Origin: Apteryx mantelli
Lineage: Eukaryota; Chordata; Aves; Apterygiformes; Apterygidae
Direction: 5' to 3'
DNA: 64,000 bases
Assembly: GCF_036417845.1 (NCBI RefSeq)
Contig: NC_090020.1
Span: 48,406,425-48,470,424, forward strand
Below, piece after piece: positions 51,201 through 63,200 of the stretch (position 1 is the first letter of the stretch; the number at the start of each line of letters is the position of its first letter). The translations under genes and the position numbers were made by a program. The notes below the pieces were generated by a model. The model searched no databases. It saw nothing but the letters and a program-made list of their open reading frames with translations, and was not told the origin of the DNA.

Positions 51201-54200
51201 TATTCATGCAGAAAGTTACATTTATAAAATTAAACAGGTTGATTTCAAAGCCTGCAGTCTGTTCAGGATGTTTTGTGGTAAAAAATCTTGTAAAAGAAAG
51301 ATCCAAAACGATCCATTAAGCATTCATTTTCACTTTATTTCAAGCAAACTTTGTGAAGCTGAGACAACTTGCCCTGGTGAGGGATTTATCACTACATGAA
51401 GTCCATGTAACTTCCGGGGAATCTCCTAGCTAAATCTAGGAATGACATCAGTGGAAATATCAGATGGTCAGAACTGTCTGGTTAGAAATAGGTAGAAAGG
51501 GTCTCGTCCCTCTCAAACAGCTTGAACACATGCCAGTGAAATGCCCCTATGCCCATCCTTAATCAAAAAATTACATTAGAACCTAGGCATGGCACCAAGC
51601 CCACATTAATATGCCCTATAAATAGTGTAGGGCTCTACTAAGATGGTCACACAGTTTTTGGTTATCACAGCATGTAGACATACCAGCACAGACTTGTAAT
51701 GAACGTGAATATAATCTACACAACAAGAAGGTATAAGGGAAGTTCAGCTAAAAGGAGATGGGAGGAAGCTAACACAACAGGCTTCATTCCTAAACATAAA
51801 TCTATTTTTTTACTGGTTTCTCTACTATATGTCATCTCACCATCTCCTACATGTATATATTTCATTTTTGCACACTAGCCTGTTTAGTCTATTTTACATT
51901 AATAGTAGAGCCAATCAAAAAAAAAATTGTCACTTGACAATTTCTCCTTTTTAGTAAAATGCTAGAGACCAAATTTTTACTTGAAAAATGCTGTTGCACT
52001 GCTTCCTGAGAACTGTACTTTGAGGGTTTGGGGGTCCACCTTTCTCTATAGTTCAGTATTTCTGATAGCTCACCGCCCTGCATTCTGGTCTCTCCTCCTG
52101 GTAATCCTAAGGACAGAGTTTCATGGACAATACTATTAATGTGAAGACAAAACTCCCATGAGGCACTGCAATATCATATCCAAACTAAAATTAGTCAAGC
52201 TTTCAGGCATTAAAGCTTCTTGATCAAAACCAAACACTTCTGTGGAAAAAAGACATCTTGCTAAAAGTAGCTAAAAATTGTAGAAAGTGCCTCCTTGTCT
52301 ACAATTTTCTCTCCCCCTGGCATTTTCAGCAGACAACCTGGTAGGCTTATTTCCCTGCATATGCCATGATATAAACATTAGCCAGCCTGTCAAGGTTATG
52401 CTGCAGAACCACTGGGCTTAGCAGATGATATACAACAAAGCAGTCTGGCTTTCTGTCATCATTATTTCAGCACCAGTTATTCTAGTCCAAAAGCAAAAAA
52501 CAACACATGCCAAAAAGGACACGAACATGTAGGAACTTTTTTATTTGGAGAGAAGTATTTATTTTACCCTAATCAGGTCATTCATCAAATTCTTGAAATG
52601 TAAAGAAATCTAATTATGCCTTTTAAACACTTTCCACTTCCCAATCAATTAACTACTCCTGAAGAAACAGTGTTATATCAATTGGATTAAGGATTAGAAG
52701 GTGCCCCATAATCTTACATTCATTTGTATTTAATTGATTTGGGGGGGGGGTTTCTTTCAATCATCAGGTTTATTTTTAAGGCAATTTTTTTCTCCCCCAC
52801 CTAGTCCTGTCTTGTTTATTGCCTCAAAAAATAGCTGCCTGAATCATCCCAACCTTGTATTTTGTTTGCAGGCTCTTTTGCATTGAAAACCTGCCTTTCT
52901 TTTTCTTTAAGAAGGGGACATACATTTAAAGTACTGCATAAATATTTTGTAATAGCAATTACTACTTGTTTTCTTGCATTACCAAAGACTAATGCCATTC
53001 AACAACTTTTTGAAAATTTCATACAAATTTTTTAGCCACCTGCTCTCCCTCTCTTTCTGGACTCCAAAGAACACACTAAAATATTACAGTACTTCTTAAG
53101 TACCTGAAAGCATGAGGACCCTTCACTGCTTCAAGTGCTCACAGAGTACTTTGAAGAGGCCTTTAGTAAGATAAAATGAAAAATGCTTACATAAGGATAC
53201 ACTTCTTCACTACTGAGAGATCCAGTGTCCAAATGAAGTAAGAAGAAGCTGAACTGGACCCTTTGGCACTATTTCATTCTTTTGGGTATGATTTCTATAA
53301 GGGCACTAGAAGAATAACGTAAATAAATTCTGCTTATCCCACTTCCTTTTCTAAGAGAATTGCAAATAATGTTCTTAGTTTCACACAAGATTTATGTATC
53401 ATGTCAACTATGAGATTAAGTTGGAAACATTATGTTCCAGGCCTCATCTCGCTTAGGAAGACAAATTCTTCCACTTAGTGACTATAAGATGTTCTCTAAA
53501 ACAATGCATTGAAGGCAAGAGTAATTCAAGGAGACAAAAGTAATTCAGGATAACCTGAATATCACTGTCCAACAAACTAACCAGATTTATCAATTTTTAG
53601 GTATACCCAGGGCTTGATTTTGATGTCAAGGCCAATAAATTACATTGGTGTAATTCCAGTGACTCCAAAAACGTCATGCCAAATTTACACCAAAGTGAGA
53701 AGCCAACCAGGCCCTTATTTATGCCTGAAATGGTGCAGATGATGTCCTATGGTTGAGAAAGTAAAGGGTGTTTTGTCATCTGTTTTAATTCATACCAACA
53801 AAAACAGAGAGCTGCATTTCCTCATCATTGCTATTTACAGGCAGAAATTATCCATCCTGAACTTTCCTTTTCCCACCCACATTAAAAGAGAAATTGATGT
53901 TCCTAGAGCATTTTACATATTGATTCACCCATGTAATTGCTGCTGTTTCAGACTCATCTCTATCCCATCACATATTGGTGAAATGATAGCTGCTGCAATA
54001 GATTCAGTCACTTTGTCTACAAGGTCATTTTGTTTTCCCTTCAGAGAGATGATGTCACTGACCTTGATTCTACAAGCAGTTATCCATATGAGTAACTAAA
54101 ATACATTTTTCATCTTAGTGGACATAGCTGTGGTTGCCTGCTCATAGCAGGAATACAACACTAGGTTAGATCCTTGCTTGGTGTAAATTACTGAGATCAG

Positions 54201-57200
54201 TAGAGCTGTAATAAAATAGTTTTGCCTACACTTGGCAGTAGTGGAGTTCCACCTTACACTCTACAGTCCTGGTCCCACATCCTCCAGACCACTGGGCTTT
54301 CTTGAGTGCATCATTTCCATCGCTGCCTATGTGCCTGGATTTCCTCTCAAGGAAAGATATCTGGGCATGGTGAGGAGAAAAACAATGATGTACACTCAGG
54401 TCTTATCCTGAAACAACAGTAAGATCAATCATAGGTTTCTTCTTCATGAGCATACACATTTCTTCAAGGAAAGCTGAAGATATACACTAGCATACTCAAG
54501 TGTTGATGCTTTCTTTACAGATAGCAGTGTCTGCTTCTCTAACACTAGCACTTGCTGCTCAGCATAATAAGGTGATTGCAAAGTTACCACAACATGTCTA
54601 TGGTGAAGACTGCAGTAGTACAGAGATACCTGAATCAACTTTAAATAAGATAAGAAAGATAATAAAAGCAAGCTAGCCACAGCAGTAGAGCACCACTTCA
54701 GCAGGTTAAATAAGTTCACACAGAGCTCTGTGCTCCATCACCAAGTGGCTTCTAGAACCTGTCAGAACTCAGAAAATTAACAACATGCTTCAGCTTTCAG
54801 GATAAAAAATGCTAGCCACATGAAATTCATTAAAAAAGAAGGAACAGAAGTCCTGGGACCAAGGTACGAATAAGCCAACAAGGCATATAAAGGCTGTGGA
54901 ACATGCATTCCTCTATCATGAGGACGTTGCTGCCAAAGAGCTAAAGGTGTTCTAAGTTCAACAGGAAAGCACAAGGATAAAGAAAGTGTTACAGCCAGAA
55001 ATACACTGCTCAAAATTCTTCATTACAACTATTCATAATGTAAGAAGCTCAACTAATTAAAGTTGAATGCAACATTATCTTAAGGAAGAATTATACTAGT
55101 ATTTACAAGACTACTGAAAATACCAGCCAAGCCAGGATTTCCTAATTTTACCATTGCTTTCTTGCTATATAAGATTAATTAAAAGAAAATAAAGCACTCT
55201 CTGAGTTAAAGAAGAAAAAAGAGTTGATAAAATTGAAAGAATTAACAAAAAATCATGTGTTTGCAACAGATATCCTAGCTCCTCTCTATTTTGTGTCTTG
55301 TTATATCTTTAAGAATTATTTCCTGTCCCTTTGCCATAAATAGGTCCTGGGAAAGAGGAAAGTGAGACAGTGAACCAATTTCTTAACAGAAAAGGAAAAT
55401 AAGAAGTAAATGTTGTTCAGATGATGGTCTAGGGGAAGCTATAAAGATGGCTGGCTTCAAATAGGAAAGTACAGTATTACTGTATCTCCCCTGCAGACAT
55501 TATCTTTCCCAGAAATTAGAGACTGATGTATTCTAGTCCAATCAGCTGTCTCTCAGTTCCTTATGTTACTTTTGTCATTTATTCCATTTCCCTTCCCACT
55601 TCCCTCAGCTAAGAATGATGTAGAGAAACAGTAATTAAGAATAAGTAACTAGAGAGGATGATTTTACTGGCAGTGTTTTTTATGGACTCAAGGTGGGAAA
55701 GTCAAAAGAAGGAACAGGAAGGAAGTTAAAGTAGTTAGGTTGGAAGTCACTGTCCTGACAGTAAGAAATAGAAAGCGACATGTTTTAGAGATTCAGATCT
55801 TAGAGATTCTTACAAGAAACTGAACTGTGAGTCAATAGAAACAAATTCTCCTGCATGTGCAAAACCTCAGAGAAATGGCCTTCCATAAATGTTTGCAATA
55901 GTCTGAAGCATGCTATAGGAAAACTGCAACAGGTGCTCTTGAGAAATCTCACTGAACATAGTGGAAGCAGTGAAGGGGAGGGATATGCATTTTGTCAGCC
56001 TTCCTTGTGGTTATATATAACAATATCAGTTTAAAAAAGAATTATGATTTGCATTTCTTAGGCTCACAAGTTCAATGCCTCTAGGAAGCCTTCAGGCATA
56101 GTGTGAGTGACTAAGTAAAAGTCTCTCCGTGTTGAGGGCAAGGGGAAGGATGGTGCGCACTCCAGAACAGCCAAAAGCTATTAGACTCCAGTCCAAAAAG
56201 CAACTATTCCATCATCTCAATGATCAGATGTTAGGTCATATTCCTATTTCTGCTACAAAGCCAGTCCTTTTCAATAGCTCAACATTATCTGGTCTTCTCT
56301 GTTTATGACAGTTTAACACAGCCAGCTAACTAGCATCTAAATATTGCTCAGATAATTAGACAGTACCTCTTCCCACTCCAGGAGTCCTTAACCTACATTT
56401 TCTTTCCACCAGAAGAATGCTTTCTTCCATGGATATTCTTTAGTTAGTAGGGCCTCTGTGAAGGAAATTGCTTGCCATTCTTTAGTTGTCTCTATTAGTG
56501 GATGCTCGTGTTTGTAAATTGTTCCCTTCTCGCTCTCTTCCTTATTCAGGACACCTGGAAACTTACAGTTGGCTGCTTGTTTTTATTCCAAGCAACAGTC
56601 AATAGCAACATTTACACATACAGTGTAACCAGCTGGATACTGGTCTTTTATTTATCCTTTGTTCATGGCATGACACATCACTTTGCACCCAGGCCTCATA
56701 GAACAAGTGAGGGCCCTCTCAGAACAAGGGAAAGCCCTCCCTAAATAGAAAGAGGAAATTCTAATGTACATTTAAGCGTTCCCTTTCTTTCTACAGTTGT
56801 CTCCTCTATATGCAGGAACAGGGCATTTTACAGAGTATGTATCTGCAGAAACTTGAAACTCATACTCTACAGTACATACTTCTTGTGCCCACTCTTAAGA
56901 CTGTTCCCAGCAGAAAAGAACAGAGAAAGAAGAGATGCATTTAAATTATCTTAATTTCTGTGGTATGTACAGAGTCCAATTATTATAGCAAGAAAGAAAT
57001 CCTCTGCCTAACATGTGTGGACCTTTCACAGCATTTCAATCTATGACAAACATTCAGTCCTTTGTTCTCCTGTACAGGCCTGTGTATTCATCGCTAAGCC
57101 TATTTATATAAAAGGCTTAGCTATAAATAGATTTAGGTCTGAGCCATTGCTCATAAAGATACCACTTCTGTTTGTTCTTCATTCTTGCTTGAAGCTTTAT

Positions 57201-60200
57201 CATCACAGTCTGGGAGCTGCCACATTATTTAGAGCTGGTATACAATCTGATTTCTTCTGTACGTTTTCCATGACTCCCATGGCTCCAGGATATATTTTTC
57301 AATTTACATTTAAGGAGCAGCTGACTCCTGGGTTTCCAATATTTCCCCTGTATTCTTTTTATTAATAAATCATAAATACTGCTGGCTGATATGATGCATA
57401 AGTTAATTTTGGCCTGCCAACAGACTGCATACCCAGAGAAGACTCATAAACAGATACATCACTTGACCTGCTTCAAGTTTTTCAAAATGTTGTCTCAATC
57501 AATAGTTCTTCCTATGAGGTTTGGTCCTGCAAACTGTTAATTACCTTTTATACAATTAATTGCAGCAAAAGACTCAACCTTAGCAAAAGAACTCAAACAG
57601 AATTTGAAGAATAATCATATCACAAGACCACCTGATCGTACTTCAGCTGACAGTCAATACAGCTAGGTGTAGGATAATTAGGTTCTTCAAATCAGAGGAG
57701 TTTTTTCATCTTCCCCCCTCCCCACTCCACTGCGTTGTCTTGCTCTTCAGTACATTTCTACTCTCTCATTTAGATGTCAATGGTTTAAAAGAAAACAAAA
57801 TAAAAAACTCAGAAATTTTAGTTGTGTTTGGGAAAAATACTTTACAAACAGATCTGGAGTCTAGAGTTTTCTGTACACTGGCACATGCAAGTCCTTTCTT
57901 CTGCCTTAGTCTCTCCTATACACCGATGTGCCCAGCTCGGAGAAGAAATGCAAACAGGCTCTAGTTTTTAGTTCTTCAATAAACAAACAGTGAATCTACC
58001 ACAAAGCACACTTTAGAGATGCTACTAAGCAAGCAGCACCAGAACTCAGGGAGAGGTTGGACAGAGAAAAATAAAGTCACAGATGATCAAAATGTTGTAA
58101 GCTTGAATGCCAGGGAGGGTCATGGCCATGTCAGCTGTGATGGAGAAAGTTGGGCAAAAGGAAAATAAGAAGCAAAAAAGCAAGAAAAAAAAAGAGAATT
58201 CATCTTCTAGTCTAGTTTAAGAAAACGGGCACAGTGAGAGAGACATTTTAGAAATACAGCCAAAAATTCTCTCATGTCACTACTGACCTGAAACCAATCT
58301 GAACCAGTGACCTAGAGATGACTGCCTTACACTTTTTTCCGCCAGTCCCCTAAGCTAGCCAATCCATCATTTTCTGCTTTCTAGCACTGATCAGCTTTTC
58401 CTTTGTGTTTCAGATTAGTATTTTCTAGGATTTTATTTTATTTTCTGTAAAGTTATTTTTGTTCCATTTCCCTAGTACTTGCAGTCTCTTGCACACCTTA
58501 TTTTTAATCTCTTTTCATTGTTTTTCCTGTTGTTGATTTTGATTTCTTTCACTGCAGATAGTATGAAATGTTCATATATCTTTTTAGCCTTCCTTTCTAA
58601 TAGACAAAGCAGCTTAACTAGAACAGCAGATAGATATGATTCTGCTCAAACAGAATCCTTTGATCACAGTGAATCATTCAGGAAATGCTATGAATGTCAT
58701 TTGTTTTCTGGAAGTATTTACACCAAATTAAATAGGGCTGGTTTATGAACCCCCAGCTACATACCCTATCTTAATGGCCTTTTCATTCAATAAAGGAAGG
58801 AGATGTCTACTTTCCTTTTCTTACTGCTCCCTTTCTTCAGCCTGTCTTTTGGTCATAGATATACTTTGAGGTGGGCCTTTTTTTCTTTGCAAAAAGATTT
58901 CCCCTAAAACTCAGGCCACCTGAAGAAAACTAACAGCAAGGGAAGGGTTATTTCAGCTGTTTCTATTATTCTCAGAATAACACTTACCAAAGGAGAATAC
59001 ACTTTCTGCCCACTACCCAGAGAACTCCATCCATGTTAAATCCTGCGGACCGCTGAGGATCCATGAAACAATAGATAGGAACCTGCGGAGGACTGTGTTG
59101 TTCTTAACTGTTTCATGCGGGGAAAAAGAACCTTGGACCCATACCTTTGTTCCCCTTCTATAGGCTAGAAAAATCTTTTTGACTTAAGTGCAAAACAGAA
59201 CAGTAGTAGCTAAAATCTGAACTAGTTCATTTAAAATCTGTACCTTACATGTCATCAACTTAAACAGCAACACATAGTTGTATTAGGTACCACAGTGACA
59301 GTGTTGTCAGTGGGCTGCACTCAAGACCCAGGCATACCAAATAGCTTTTATAATGACTTTTTCAGTTATATGCCTTTGGTGCTTTTTGGAACAAAGGGAG
59401 GTTTGCCACAGATACACTCCCAAGATATTATTCATGAAAGCTACCTCAGTGAAAAGAAATGCCCCTTACCTCTGGCTTATCAGAATTAGGAGAGCATGTT
59501 TGCCTTTCAGTCAATAAAGAACATTTGGTCTCACTTTGCAACATATGCCTCAAATCCATCTTATTCCTTCCCTAGATGTACTTATTTGAAATGGAGTGAA
59601 CATAAATCATCCTTGATGCCACAGAGCATTCATTCTGCCTTCATTCTAGAAAGTACAGAGAGTTTTCAGAGGAGAAGTTCATAAGGACGTGCAATTATAG
59701 TGGTCTCACAGCCATTTCAGCGTCTGCAGTGGCTATTGCCTTCAGGCTGGGACAGGCAACAGAACCCAAACCATGGACAACTGAATCCTGATGGATGACA
59801 CTCCATCACCTTAGCACATGTATTTCTCTCTGCTGGGGATGAGACTTGGAGTCTCAGTATATATTTCAGTTATGCTGCTGTTGCAATGTAGTTTTATGTC
59901 TGAAGGTATTATAAGTAAAGTAGGTCACACAGCAGTGATGACTTTTAGGATTGTCTTTAGCTACTGCATTGACTTTACTTCTGCATTTAAAAAAAGTGGA
60001 AAGCAGAAGGATCTAGGAAATGCATTCATGGATGTCTAGTTGGCACTAGTTTTCAGTATTGGGACCTATTTTATTCCCGCAGAAAATGCTTGTACAGAAG
60101 CAAAGTGATAATTACATGTGTCAGTGAATATACAAGAAAATATTCAGGTATCTAATACTCACAGATGAATATTTTGTTTATGAAAGGTTATGTACTTTTT

Positions 60201-63200
60201 TTTAAGCTAAGAAAAAAAAAATTGAGTCATTTGTAATTTGGCTCCTATTGATAGTACCTAATTAACTCCTAATCATTTGTTTATTGTATTCTATGAGACT
60301 CCATTTTTTGTGCATTTTGCAAATGGCACTAATGTTCTTCACGCACCCCCACATTAACTCTTGTTTTCCATTTTATTGCTGGCAAAATTGATGCAATTGT
60401 TAGAGCTCCAATCCTAGCTCTTCAGAGCAAAGGGGCTTAGAGTATTGTTTAAAATAAAGACAAGTTCACTATCCAGATGTGTGCGCCTTTGTTTTAAGGC
60501 ATGTACTTGGGGGGTTGGGTTTGGGGGTGGGGTGTGGCAGAGAGCAGGGAGAAGAGCTGTTTCACCTATCTACTTATATTAAGGAGCTTAATGTCTTCTT
60601 ATAACTAACGAAAGAGAAAGGCAGTGACAATACCCTTCAGTCTCAAAGACCTTTAACTCAATCCACAACAATACTGTATAAAAGACTTTGAAATGATTTC
60701 CATTGAATGTTGTCTGAAATGAGCGGGGAAAGATACTGAATATACTGATATTTAGGGCAACTTTACAAAGGAGCTGAAATGCAGTCTTTTAAATTATGCC
60801 TGCTATTTTCTGAATGTAGGCCTTTGTTCCCTCTATCATCTGCACATATAAAGTGAGATTTTCAGCATAATCCAGATTGTGACCAGCTGTGCCTTGTGAA
60901 GGGACTCATGCTCCTAAAGTTCTTCAGTGCACTTTGAAAATCCCACCCTTACTTAACTGCACCCTCAAAAGTTAGAATATTTACAAATAGTTAACAAGGT
61001 TTCTGCACACAAATACAACTTCTGATGAGGCAAAAATGATTAAGAGCAAAAACACAGATGCAAATTCAGAGGGTGTTCAACTATTTTATCTTTTGTGTCT
61101 CCACCATAAGTATTTTCGGAGAGTACTGATCATTAACGCAAATGACAATTAGTAGGATGGTTTCAAACGCATAAAAAAGCTTATCACCAAATTTTACACC
61201 TTTGAATACTTCCCAGTCTCACAGGGATCAGTCTCATATCAATTCTGAACTTCGTCACAGCTTTCTTCTCTCTAATTACAGGATGAAGGGAAATGCAGGC
61301 CCCTAGAAGTAACAAAGTTGGAAGGAGCAGAAATTGGAGTTGATACCAGTCTGGGTAAACCATTTGTTTTTAAGTGCATACCTCAAAGCGGAAACAGAAT
61401 TTTCTACTTCTGTGCAACTTCTAACCAAGAAATGAAGAGGTAAATGATCTTTCATTTTACAAGGTCAATTTTATTATTTCAATTTGGGGATAGAGAGAGT
61501 TTAAGTTTTTGGAGTGTGTTCACAAGCTCTACCTTGATCAATAGGATCATCGTCTTTCTTTTCTTTTTTCTTTTTAAATGAGAAAAGAAATAGTTTTCCC
61601 ATCAAGTCTTTAACATTCATGCTCTGTTCAAACTTTCCCTGAATACTTGATTTTGGTGATCTCCATAAAAAGAATTCTCCTCCCATACTCTCATTCCTTC
61701 ACCCCCATTTCTTTATTCAAATGAACTGTACATCTTCCTGTGGATCTAAACTAGCTTATCTGTCTTTTCACACCAATACTCTATCTTTTGCCCAGCAAAG
61801 ACTGCACAAGTAATAAATGCAATCCCATCTTCCACTTCCCTTTCGGTTATGCTGTCACATTATTATTTTTGCATTTTAAAACAGACAGTCCACAAAAGCA
61901 TATTGGCTCTGATAAGAGGCAATGTGTTTGGGCTTGCCTCAGAGTTGGACAGATTTTTAAAATATTCTTTCTCCATCTCCCAAAGACTGTAGCTGAGTTA
62001 AAACAAAAGAGACCAAAACCAGGCAAAACACAGGTAACAGCTTTTTAGGCTTTACTTTCAAAATATACTGAAATCCAGTCTTTTTTCCTTGTTTTCTTCT
62101 ATCAGAAATATAAAAATATGAAGCAGATGATATTTGCTTAAATAGATATTGTAAAAAAAAATGGAGGGATGAATCATAGTACTTACATGGCACTGACAGT
62201 TGTAATATATGAGCACTTCTCACTTCCTGTTCCTATACCAGCCACAGCACACAAACAAAAACTTTGCCAACAGATAACTGTTTTGTAATCTCCAATTTCA
62301 GGTTGTTTTTAAGTTTCCCACAAATTCCTTATCTACATCATAACAAGGACACCAGAAGAATGATCATGTGAAGACATTTCAACATGTCAGGCTAAAATTT
62401 ATAGATTCACCTTTATATTTATAGATATATTTATAGGTTAAATTATAGATTCACCTGTCTGCAGTATTGCCCTAATTTATTATAACATCTTATATAGCAA
62501 GCTATGAGAGTTATTTTCTGAGAGTTAGAAATGTTTATTTAGAATTAATCCACTACTTATCTATTTTGAAGTCTCGAATCTGTCCTGAAAATTGCACATC
62601 CCTTTAAAAGCTGCCTACATCAGCAAGAATTAAAAGAGGCAGTGAAATACATTTATTCTGTTCTACCAAGCTAAGCCATTTTCATTTTTGGTCATTTCAT
62701 AGGTGGTTGGAGGCTATGGATAAAGCGGTGCATCCTGTCCATCAGGTAATGCTTTATTTATACAAGAAGCAGAATGTGTGAAGTAGATTGTGCAAAAGAC
62801 AGAGACAGATGTATCTTGTACACAGATGCAGACAGCAACACGGAAGCTGTTCTGAGCTGCTGGGATGTGGATCAACTTCAATCTAAAAGCCATATACACA
62901 GATTATTGTGCCTCAGCAAATGTGTTTTGCTGCCATATGGTGGAATGAATCAAAATGTTCCCCGTCCAAATATCAGCAGCTTTAAGCTGATTCAGAAACA
63001 TAACTTAAAACAAGGGTAGCTGTGCTGATAGTGGGAAGGCAGGAAGGGTACTGTGCCCAGTGGAGAGAAGACTCACTAGCACATGGTCCACAGCATGTTC
63101 CACTTCAGGTAATACTATCTGGAATTAAGGGTGAGAAAGGCTACATCTCCTTAGGTATTCCCTGCACGTCTGCCTCGATTGCAAGCTACCTGCTTTTTGA

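Larger units (their letters stand above)
50150..61281 (+). other. 11.1-kb PDZPH1 intron interrupting the PH domain
   Basis: The largest intron in the window. It is AT-rich with a G run at 52741-52750, a (GT)n near 50521-50532, a quadruplex-prone G-rich block at about 60508-60537, and probable old dispersed-repeat fragments at about 53610-53725, 54165-54215 and 60885-60965. None of the open frames (up to 116 codons) has coding support. No alternative exon is called. Confidence 0.7.

Noticed and set aside
53749-54099. 116-codon open frame in the 11-kb PDZPH1 intron (also 57015-57365)
   Set aside because: Hydrophobic, composition-driven translations with no matching splice sites and no domain features.
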